This document shows, in pieces, positions 56,209 through 64,000 of a stretch of DNA of 64,000 nt. The translations under genes and the position numbers were made by a program. The notes beneath the pieces were generated by a model. The model did no database searches. It had not been told where the DNA came from and was given only the letters and a program-made list of their open reading frames with translations. Numbering within the stretch: position 1 is the stretch's first letter; each line of letters starts with the position of its first letter. This DNA is from Polytrichum commune (lineage: Eukaryota; Streptophyta; Polytrichopsida; Polytrichales; Polytrichaceae), in NCBI GenBank assembly GCA_950295325.1, contig OX485805.1, forward strand, positions 53,406,758 through 53,470,757, written 5' to 3'.

Positions 56209-56749
56209 TGACCTCATCCGCCGTTATTGTGAGCAGGTCCTCCTCCTCTGCCGTGATGCAGTCGAAATGCTGGTAGAGGTGCAAAATGAAGGGGGAGAGG
56301 AAGGAGGGTTTCCTGCCAATATGGGGGAGGGCCCGCCCCACTATCTCCTGGATAATCAACCCCTAGTTCACCGGCCGGACTCCGGACATGGCACCGAACA
56401 GCGTATTAGCCATGGTGAGGCTAATCCGCTTCGGTTTGTCCGGGTTAAGGATAGGTGAGAGGAATTCCAATACCCTCCTCTCTCTTAGGTTCCGGGAGTT
56501 CCCGGGGTGGAAGCCGTCCTTCGGATCCGCGTCCCCTCTAAATTTTCCGGCGAACAAGCCGTCGCGGCGGCCGGCCCATCCTTCTGTAATCCCCCGAGGA
56601 AACCCGTAGACCCTGTTCCAAATATCCGGAGTCCAGTGTTCCGGATCTCTCCTCTTTGTCCCTAACCACTGATTTCCCCTCTCAAACTTAAACTCTCGGA
56701 GAGTATCTTCGGCTCGGAGGTTCTAGGGTTTGGCTAGCAACCCCGCGCA
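56209..56749 (-). pseudogene. Unknown gene, 5' part, with one premature stop
   Basis: A likely intron acceptor (CCCTAG, minus strand) stands near 56721. The exon then reads REFKFERGNQW, DPEHWTPDIWNRVYGFP, RISLTMANTLFGAMSG and, after an in-frame TAG at 56365-56363 (probably from TGG), GLIIQEIVGRALPHIG and LSPFILHLYQHFD. It ends at the retroelement and continues at 49164. The R-I-S-L-T-M-A-N-T-L-F-G-A block recalls plant transposon-associated proteins with no assigned role. Pseudogene: one nonsense codon, a 7 kb insertion and a 3' end lost to an old LTR. Confidence 0.55.
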
Positions 56750-56763
56750 TGTCGCGCACCTCT
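56750..56763 (+). mobile_element. First 14 bp of an LTR split by a nested insertion
   Basis: TGTCGCGCACCTCT, the start of a family LTR. It resumes at 63800 with CCTCTCCATGAGG. The element between (56764-63799) is flanked by CCTCT on both sides. Confidence 0.95.
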
Positions 56764-57739
56764 TGTCGCGCACCTCTCCATGAGGAGTGGCCGAAACACC
56801 ATGGGCACAAGGGGGACCCCGGAGTGACACCCGGGACTTGTGGCGCCGTTGGTGAGAGGGCCCAAGTGATCCTAGTGTGGGTGAGGGTCCCGGGCGTTGG
56901 GAACGCCTCCCACCCACGAAGACTAGGAGGCACAAGGGTAAGGCCATGAGCTATGCGTAGCTCATGGCGTGGTGATTCTAGAAAGCTCAAGAACACCTCA
57001 ATCGGAGGTGTGAGCTAGGAGTTATGGCCATTTGAGTGGGGCGCTGTCCCGGGACAGCGCCCTGGTACAGCAGTGCCTGGGAGTGATTCCCGGGACTGCA
57101 AAGGTTCAAACAGGCATAACGTCCTCAATACTTGTCCGAATGGGGCAAGTGAGGAGTCCATCCGCATCTACGTGAAGCGTAGATGAAGATGGAGTGGTTG
57201 GTTGTTATGATCAGACATCATACAAGGAAGTTATGATGGTCTGAAGCTGCTGGGGGGGTTCTAGGCCCAGCAGCTAAAGGAAAATGTCCACTTGGCCCCA
57301 ACTCTTGGTAGAGAGACAAGAGGTTGGTTGACGGTGGGGTAGGGGCCCCGCGTGAAGTCCTAGAGGCTTATATGGGTGAGGTGGTGTGGCCTCACCCACC
57401 CGAGGCCGAACGGCACGGCCTCCATGGGCTTTGGCCCATTGTGAGGCCATAGTTGCCTAGTATGGTTCGGGTTGTTGTAGTGTTGCTCCGGCAACGCGAT
57501 GATCAACATAGGATTGGACTTCCATGGATGGAAGTCCACATCCAAGAAATGAGTTACCGATTAAGGGGTGAGTCCCGAAAGCAAAGTAGGAGGGTTGGTT
57601 CCCTCCTATGAACTATAAGGTCCGGGGTAGGAGGAGCTAACCATTAGCATGGCGGAATGCGAATGGTTAGCGCTCGTAACCTTTGCTAGAATTGAAAATT
57701 GGCAAGATGGTCAAGGGGGGGCTAGCAAGGGTTGCGACA
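56764..57739 (+). repeat. 5' LTR, reference copy for hairpins
   Basis: 976 bp. Hairpins: 56893-56907; 56944-56967 (10-bp stem CCATGAGCTA); 57039-57062 (24-bp perfect palindrome, half GGGCGCTGTCCC); 57131-57149; 57165-57185; 57245-57275 (stem AGCTGCTGGG); 57402-57422; 57482-57495; 57516-57537 (stem GGACTTCCAT); 57587-57608 (stem TAGGAGGG). Confidence 0.95.
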
Positions 57740-57741
57740 CG

Positions 57742-57753
57742 TGGTATCAGAGC
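57742..57753 (+). other. Primer binding site for initiator tRNA-Met
   Basis: TGGTATCAGAGC, 2 bp after the LTR. Confidence 0.9.
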
Positions 57754-57779
57754 AGGGTTCCAAGTTTTGAGCTCGCACT

Positions 57780-58425
57780 TTGAGGGAAACATGGGTATCA
57801 AAAATGCGGGTTATGATGGTGAGCCCGGGGTTTCCAAAAGGTTGTGAGGCTCAAATTGGAACAAGGATCATGTGCAAGTGGAATTTGACCATACCATTGG
57901 TTCTAATGAGAATGGTGGGCATGAGGGTGGATTTGGTAAGGAAAATGGAGGAGTGCTTTGAAAAGGGCTCCCTCAAACCTCAAAAAAACATTTGGGGCCT
58001 AGAATACCGAAAGGACCCAAAACCTTGGAGGGCATTAATGTTGGATTGAAATTCCAATTCGAAATGCTTGGAAGGTATGGATGTTGAAATGAACTTGGTG
58101 CTAATGAGGCACCCGGGGCCTCTTAAGGCCTATGTGCGCTATTCAAACGCACAAATGAAGGATACACCTAAAACGGACGAGCTTTCTAAGAAATGCATCG
58201 TTTTAGGTGGGGTTTTAAAAACGGGTGGTGGATGCCTTGTTTAAGTCCCCAAGGCTTCTTGAGGACATGGTGGGGATCATCAAGTTTGCAAGATCATTGA
58301 ATCCGATGGTCCCGAAGAAAAGTTTGGTGGCGCATCACCACAAGTGGCTTTAGCCAAAGTTGGTCCCAAAGAAATGAGTGCAAATTGTTTGGTTCATTTT
58401 ATTTAGGCAAAATATGTTGGTGCCG
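57780..58425 (+). pseudogene. gag remnant
   Basis: Starts at ATGGGTATCAAAAATG (57791), where other copies have ATGGCTATCAAA. The opening frame stops after about 18 codons. Conserved text continues in a second frame (PKGCEAQIGTRIMCKWN), and later NLVLMRHPGPLKAYVRY (near 58095) and TDELSKKCIVLGGVLK (near 58175) follow. It resembles a capsid N-terminal region but is not translatable as one protein. Confidence 0.65.
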
Positions 58426-58745
58426 CTAACAGAATGTTGAAAGGTGGCTTTATGCTTCCAAGGCATATCATACTCATGCCGCGGACGGAATGTTGGAAGG
58501 TGGGTTTGTCCTACCAAGGCAATTCATGTTCGTGCCGCATACGGAGTGTGGGAAGGTGGCTTTGTGCTATCAAGGGAAAACATGTTTGTTTTGTGGACAA
58601 ATTATTGGAAATTGCTTTTGTGGCACTAAACCAATTCGTCCCACGGACGAAATGTTAAAAGTTGGCTTTGCGGACCGAGCCAAAACATATTGTTGCGGTG
58701 GACAGAGAATTAGATGGTGGCTTTGTGGCCAAGGCTAGTAGCCTT
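58425..58745 (+). repeat. Tandem repeat in gag, about six units
   Basis: Units of roughly 50-60 bp keyed by CCGCGGACGGAATG, each followed by AAGGTGGCTTTGTGCTACCAAGGCA-type text (decayed in the last two units). It stays open in two frames. Located where a nucleocapsid zinc knuckle is expected, but no C-x2-C-x4-H-x4-C motif is seen. Confidence 0.8.
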
Positions 58746-58849
58746 AAGCCAAGGCCTAGTCATGTATACCTTGAGGCTCAAATGAATGGGAGACATGTCT
58801 CATGAGTTGTCAAAGAGGCAACGGACTCTTTCATGACCCCAAAGCTCAC

Positions 58850-59253
58850 AAGGGAGTTGGGGTTTGCCGATTGGTAGAGTGGTGAAGCCCACCAAGGTGC
58901 GGTTTGGAAAGGGCAAACCGCATGAGACAAAGGAGGCCGCGATGAATGTAACCTTTCAATGTGGGACATTGGAATTTTGTCAAAATTTCACACCATGTGA
59001 AATAGATGAAATGCATGTCATTGTGAAGGCCGCCTTCTTTGAAACTCACATGATAGATGTGAGGTGCAAGCCGGTGTGCTTGCGGTGCATTATGATGTGT
59101 CATAATGGCAAAGAATTGAAGTTCAAATTGACAAGAACTCCTATGGTAGGAGGACCCGAGTCGAATTTGGTCTTAATAGACCAAATGAAAAATAGAAAAC
59201 ATAATGGTCGTGGTTCAATTGGAGCAACTCCAAGGAACGTATGGGGAGGCTAG
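58850..59253 (+). pseudogene. Protease, C-terminal half only
   Basis: 129-codon open frame with FCQNFTPCEIDEMHVIV, MIDVRCKPVCLR and LTRTPMVGG, matching the second half of Ty3-type proteases and the linker to RT. The catalytic D-S/T-G segment cannot be found upstream. Confidence 0.65.
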
Positions 59254-59324
59254 GAAAGATGGGCCTCCCCCAAACCACATTGGTGGGATGTTGGTGAAAT
59301 ACAAGGATGTATTCACCAATGTGT

Positions 59325-60530
59325 TGCCCAAAAAGTTACCGCCAAGGAGTGAAAAATAACTTTGCTCAACGAGAGATTGAGTTCTTGAGGTATGTGGTGA
59401 CAAAGGAAGTTGGTGGACGAACATGAAGAATGTCAAGGCAATCCAAGAAAAAAATTGGCCCTTGACTCAAGAAAAGGGCTTAGGTCATTTGTTGGCCTAA
59501 GCAACTACTACCACCACTTCATTCATGGTTTTTCTAAGGTTGCTAGAACCTTAGTCAACATGTTGGAAAAAATGGCTATCCCAAGAGTGGGATGAGCCTT
59601 GTCACCAAGCCTTTGGGGAGCTCAAGAAAAAGTTCTCTTCACAAGATGTGGTTAAGTTTCGGGTTTTCATGAGCATGTTGAGGTGCACATGAAGGCAAAG
59701 GACTTTACCATTGGCGGATGTTGATCCGAGATGGATGCCCATTGCATATGAGAGCATTAAGCTTAATGGTTGTCGAACCTAGTGCGATTTGTGAAAGAAA
59801 GGGCTATCCCAAGAGTGGGATGAGCCTTGTCCCCAAGTCTTTGGGGAGCTTAATACAAAGTTGTCTTTACCACCTGTGTTCAAGTTCGCGGAGCTTGAAA
59901 AACCTTTTGAGGTGCATACGGGGGGCGAGGACTTTACCATTGGCGGATGTTGATGCAAGATGGATGGCCATTGCATACGAGAGCATGAAGCTCGATGGTT
60001 CGACTTGTGGAAGAAATGGCTATCCCAAGAGTGGGATGATGTTTGTCACGAGTCTTTGGGGAGCTTAAGACCAAGTTCTCTTCGCCGCCCGTGCTCAAGT
60101 TCACGGAGCTTGACAAACCTTTTGAGGTGCATATGGGGGTGAATGATTTTGCCAATGGTGAATTATGTGTAAGATGGATGGCCATTGCATCTGCGAGCAT
60201 GTAGCTCGATGGTTGTCAAAGAAGACAACCAACTCATGACAAAGAACTTCTTTGCGTAGTGTATTGCTTGAAGATGTGGCGACACTAGTTGGGGTCGCAC
60301 AAAGTAAAGGTCTACAAGGACAATGTGTCCTAAAAGTATTTTGACATACAAGCGCAAGTGAGCGCCAAGTCATTGCGTTGGCATGATAGCTTGGCGCTTA
60401 TGAAGGTGGATCTAATTTACAAACCGGACCGTGGAAATGTGGTGCCGGATGCGCTAAGTAGACGGGAAGAGTTCCAAGCAATGAGAACCATCCAAACCTT
60501 GTGGCTAATGTGTGCCGGCGAAGGAAACTT
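59325..60530 (+). pseudogene. RT thumb and RNase H remnant with three tandem units
   Basis: LPPRSE at about 59339-59353 is followed at once by NNFAQREIEFLRYVV, so roughly 190 codons of RT including the Y-X-D-D site are missing. The connection unit starting AAATGGCTATCCC occurs near 59571, 59801 and 60018. RNase H follows (HDKEL, VYKDN, HKPDR-like text to about 60470). Confidence 0.75.
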
Positions 60531-60589
60531 GTGATGCAAAATACGGGAGGGGTAAATTAACTACCCCAAAGCCCAAAAGCTTTTAGGTG

Positions 60590-61810
60590 AGCTTAAAGAG
60601 GTTAAGTTGGTGGACGGATTGTTCAAGTGCAAGCAAAGTTGGGTGTATGTGCCACAAGGCAAGTTGAGGCTATCGGTTTTGAAGGAGGAATGTGATAGTA
60701 CTATTGCCGGCCATAGAGGAGAAAAAGAAAACCACCATAAAATGGTGTCAAAGAGGTACCGTTGGTGGTGCATAAAGGAGGATATAGCCCACTTTGTGAA
60801 GGCGTGAATAAAGTGCCAAGTGAACCGAGCCTCTTACCAAAAGCAAGGCGGTTTCTTGCAACCGTTGCCTATCCCGTCGACGCCATGGCATAGTATGTGC
60901 ATGGACTTGATCACAAGTTTGCCGCCGGAGTCACATGGGTATGATGCCATCTTGTTGATGGTAGAGCGGTTTGCCAAGTTGGCACACATGGTGCCGATTG
61001 TGGGAACCGCCGCCGCGTTGGAGACCGCATAGCCTTTTCTCAAAGGATGGTTGAGGCACCACGGGTTGCCAAGAGTGATTGTGTGGGATCAAGATCCAAA
61101 GTTCACAAGTGCATTTTCAATGCATTTCTCTAAGGAGGTCGGAATGAAACTAAGGTATAGCATGACCTTGCATTCCCATATGGATGGGGAAGCGGAGCGT
61201 GTGAATGGAGTCTTGAAGCAATACTTGAGGAACTTGGTGGGGGCGGACCAAGGAGATTGGGCGGACTATGTGGGTCGAGCGGAGTGTAATTGCAATGTAG
61301 CCACGCACTTGGCTACCAAGGGGTGGTCTTTGGTGGTGGCTTATGGAGTGGATGCGCTCCAACCTATTAACCTAGCTCTCGAGGGCGCACATTCAACACT
61401 AGAGTTCAACCAAGATGGTGAGGACTTGGCCAAGAAGCGTGAACAAGTCTTGGAGATGACCAAGTTGTTGGTGGAGAAAGCCCGAAGGTGCTACGGAGTG
61501 CTAGTAAATGCCGGAAGACGCGAAGTGGAGAATGAGGTGGGCCAAAAGGTGTTGTTGAATGTGAACAACTTCACTTAGCCGGAAGGCCTCGCTCCAAAAG
61601 TTCATGTCCAAAATTGGAGCTTCGTTTTCCAATGTGGAACAAGTGTTCAAGGACATGTCTAAGTTGGAATTACCGCCCGAGATCAAAGTGCATCCGACAT
61701 TTCATGTCTCATTACGAAAGTCATTTAAGGACGACACCTTGTGGCCCGATCACAAGCAAGTGATTAGGCCACGTCCCGACCTTGTGGAGGTCATTTGGAA
61801 CATGAGGTAA
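60590..61810 (+). pseudogene. Integrase remnant
   Basis: Zinc region near 60690-60840, in which the first Cys of the usual H-H-C-C set is missing. The core has CMDLITSLP, WDQDPKF and GEAERVNG, followed by the C-terminal ELPPEIKVHPTF. Stops: FVKA-TGA near 60806, the family-wide TAG at 61030-61032, and TAG at 61576-61578. Confidence 0.8.
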
Positions 61811-61865
61811 GAGGACATCCTCAAGTGTAGGAAGCCCAAGTGAAAATGAAAGAAAATGTACAAAG

Positions 61866-62009
61866 GAGTACTTGGTGAAATGGTTAGGATACCATGAGAA
61901 AGAAGCCGTTTGGGTAGCGGCAAGAGACATGATGAACGCCAAGGAATTGGTAAAGCACTTTGAAGAAACTAAGGCTAGACATTCCAATAAAATGAAGCGT
62001 AGGCATTGA
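61866..62009 (+). CDS. Chromodomain, uninterrupted
   Basis: EYLVKWLGYHEKEAVWVAARDM followed by KELVKHFEE, ending at TGA. The aromatic W and the Y-x-x-E-x-(A/T)-W pattern are typical of chromovirus chromodomains, which tie integrase to modified histone H3. Other copies have a stop or Cys where this one has Leu. It is not connected in frame to integrase (stop at the preceding NMR-TAA). Confidence 0.6.
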   Translation, partial: EYLVKWLGYHEKEAVWVAARDMMNAKELVKHFEETKARHSNKMKRRH

Positions 62010-62823
62010 TGAGGACATCAATCTCCTTTAGTGGGGGAGAGACGCTAGTAGCACACTTAGCTTCGAGGCTAATTGCTCCACAACATGAACTTGTTCTTTG
62101 GCTTGAGGGAATAAAGTCCAAACTTTAGTGGTGAAAAGAGAAAAGTACGAGATGAGGTCCTAGTCTTGTACTTGTGCTTGGTTAATGGAAGAGGGAGAAT
62201 AGATATGCCAAACTAGGTTGGGTAAGCCGAGTAATTGGGGGCCATGGCTTGGAGGGGCCTTGGATAAAACCAAGAAACTTCTTAGCCGTGGGCTTGTCCG
62301 GGCGGGGACAAGGTGATGGCGCGTGCTCATAAAAGTGCTACCCGCGAGCTAACGAGAGTTGGCGCATGGGAGTCATGAACCCATGTCTCGAAAGAGCAAA
62401 GTGGGAACCGAGTCGGGCGGGACTTGGCATCACCCCCGTGCGATCGAGGCGTGGCTTAACAATGGAAAGCCATCTCGGAGTTGCAACCGAGACAACTTAG
62501 TGGAAGCGTTGAGGTCTCGCCTAGATGTGTCATGTTAGGCTAGTGGAGCCTAACGGGGGAGGCCCCAAAGGAGGGGCAACCCAAGTGAGTCCCAAAGTAG
62601 GTGGGTCTAGTGTAGGTTAGGTCCTTGGAAGAGAGATCCAAGGTCGCTAACGGACCACCTAGGAACGACACCTTTGGGACTATGCCAAATTTGAAGATGC
62701 ATTGTGGGGGTCGCGCCCTAAGGTAAACACAATGCCGCACCATAGAGGATGGCAACTTGAGAATTGGTGTGCCGACTACGAGTATAGTCGATGAGGGCAT
62801 CGACTCCGTTTGGTGGGGGTGAG
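62010..62823 (+). other. 3' untranslated segment and polypurine tract
   Basis: An old tract GTGGGGGAGAGA lies at about 62031-62042; the current tract TTGGTGGGGGTGAG is at 62810-62823. Hairpins between include GTTAGGCT/AGCCTAAC (near 62533), CCTTGGA/TCCAAGG (near 62622) and AGTCGATG/CATCGACT (near 62786). No gene. Confidence 0.7.
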
Positions 62824-63799
62824 TGTCGCGCACCTCTCCATGAGGAGTGGCCGAAACACCATGGGCACAAGGGGGACCCCGGAGTGACACCCGGGACTTG
62901 TGGCGCCGTTGGTGAGAGGGCCCAAGTGATCCTAGTGTGGGTGAGGGTCCCGGGCGTTGGGAACGCCTCCCACCCACGAAGACTAGGAGGCACAAGGGTA
63001 AGGCCATGAGCTATGCGTAGCTCATGGCGTGGTGATTCTAGAAAGCTCAAGAACACCTCAATCGGAGGTGTGAGCTAGGAGTTATGGCCATTTGAGTGGG
63101 GCGCTGTCCCGGGACAGCGCCCTGGTACAGCAGTGCCTGGGAGTGATTCCCGGGACTGCAAAGGTTCAAACAGGCATAACGTCCTCAATACTTGTCCGAA
63201 TGGGGCAAGTGAGGAGTCCATCCGCATCTACGTGAAGCGTAGATGAAGATGGAGTGGTTGGTTGTTATGATCAGACATCATACAAGGAAGTTATGATGGT
63301 CTGAAGCTGCTGGGGGGGTTCTAGGCCCAGCAGCTAAAGGAAAATGTCCACTTGGCCCCAACTCTTGGTAGAGAGACAAGAGGTTGGTTGACGGTGGGGT
63401 AGGGGCCCCGCGTGAAGTCCTAGAGGCTTATATGGGTGAGGTGGTGTGGCCTCACCCACCCGAGGCCGAACGGCACGGCCTCCATGGGCTTTGCCCCATT
63501 GTGAGGCCATAGTTGCCTAGTATGGTTCGGGTTGTTGTAGTGTTGCTCCGGCAACGCGATGATCAACATAGGATTGGACTTCCATGGATGGAAGTCCACA
63601 TCCAAGAAATGAGTTACCGATTAAGGGGTGAGTCCCGAAAGCAAAGTAGGAGGGTTGGTTCCCTCCTATGAACTATAAGGTCCGGGGTAGGAGGAGCTAA
63701 CCATTAGCATGGCGGAATGCGAATGGTTAGCGCTCGTAACCTTTGCTAGAATTGAAAATTGGCAAGATGGTCAAGGGGGGGCTAGCAAGGGTTGCGACA
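62824..63799 (+). repeat. 3' LTR
   Basis: 976 bp, nearly identical to 56764-57739, followed by the CCTCT duplication. Confidence 0.97.
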
Positions 63800-64000
63800 C
63801 CTCTCCATGAGGAGTGCCCGAAACACCATGGGCACAAGGGGGACCCCGGAGTGACACCCGGGACTTTTGGCGCCGTTGGTGAGAGGGCCCAAGTGATCCT
63901 AGTGTGGGTGAGGGTCCCGGGCGTTGGGAACGCCTCCCACCCACAAAGACTAGGAGGCATGAGGGTGAGGCCATGAGATATGCGTAGCTCATGGCGTGGT
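63800..64000 (+). mobile_element. Remainder of the outer, split LTR
   Basis: Continues the LTR begun at 56750 (CCTCTCCATGAGGAGTGCCC onward) and runs off the window. It differs from the nested element in several positions (ACTTTTGGCGCC, CACAAAGACTAGGAGGCATGAGGGTGAGG). Confidence 0.95.

Larger units (their letters stand above)
56764..63799 (+). mobile_element. Youngest full-length copy, 7.0 kb, nested in an LTR, TSD CCTCT
   Basis: LTRs 56764-57739 and 62824-63799 look almost identical; I saw one difference (CTTTGGCCC versus CTTTGCCCC). CCTCT stands at 56759-56763 and 63800-63804. The insertion is 14 bp into another LTR. Despite its youth, its pol lacks the RT palm and carries stops, so it must have been moved by proteins made elsewhere. 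Its integrase Glu (GEAERVNG) is intact and its chromodomain is uninterrupted. Confidence 0.97.

Noticed and set aside
58425-58745. Cys-rich gag repeat as zinc knuckles
   Set aside because: Cys residues appear in each unit, but no C-x2-C-x4-H-x4-C spacing is found in either open frame.
7894-61032. Shared TAG/TGA codons explained by RNA editing or by a changed genetic code
   Set aside because: U-to-C editing is known in plant organelles, not for nuclear retroelements, and the neighbouring host gene uses normal stops. A dead master copy is simpler.
62010-62823. Envelope-like gene after pol
   Set aside because: The segment has stops in all frames and no signal or membrane-spanning stretch.

Overview
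The window looks like nuclear DNA of a land plant or close streptophyte relative. It has spliced genes with GT-AG introns, a CACTA (En/Spm) transposase remnant of the DUF4218 type, and Ty3/gypsy chromovirus-like LTR retrotransposons primed by initiator tRNA-Met. I cannot name the species. A DUF7869 gene and an FCP1-like gene with an Asp-Leu-Asn-Gly active-site variant hint at a seed-free lineage, but this is weak. No prokaryotic, organellar or CRISPR features were seen.

About four fifths of the window is one LTR family (here the TGTCGC family). Its LTRs are 972-996 bp, begin TGTCGCGCACC and end GGTTGCGACA. The primer site TGGTATCAGAGC lies 2 bp inside, and 5-bp target duplications are made. 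Layout: 147-867 LTR fragment; 868-2820 non-coding DNA and a CACTA transposase remnant (minus); 3182-4133 plus 13870-16059, one DUF7869 gene (minus) split by a composite retroelement 4134-13869 (TSD GTCCC); 16347-16456 tandem palindromic repeat; 16689-35373 a jumble of rearranged, nested and opposing copies; 35374-37049, 41665-42689 and 43662-44820 islands of a GC-rich spliced host gene ending in an FCP1/NIF HAD phosphatase domain, broken by a retroelement (37050-41664) and a solo LTR (42690-43661, TSD CCAAG); 44821-48252 AT-rich DNA without recognisable genes; 48259-48747 an old diverged LTR; 48748-49164 plus 56209-56749 a minus-strand gene split by a full-length copy 49165-56208 (TSD TGACC); 56750-64000 an LTR into which a very young full-length copy 56764-63799 (TSD CCTCT) has inserted.

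The retrotransposons encode remnants of gag, the C-terminal half of protease, RT thumb, RNase H, integrase and chromodomain. Every copy that spans the site lacks the catalytic palm of reverse transcriptase, and all eight integrase copies share one nonsense codon. Even so, some copies have nearly identical LTRs and perfect target duplications. The family therefore looks like a non-autonomous lineage moved by enzymes from elsewhere. Its LTRs are packed with perfect hairpins, and two internal segments vary in tandem copy number.

The host islands, but not the retroelements, carry a dispersed 16-bp palindrome, ACGAACGNNCGTTCGT. I found 15 exact or near-exact copies in introns, exons and a tandem array. 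This is the least explained signal in the window.
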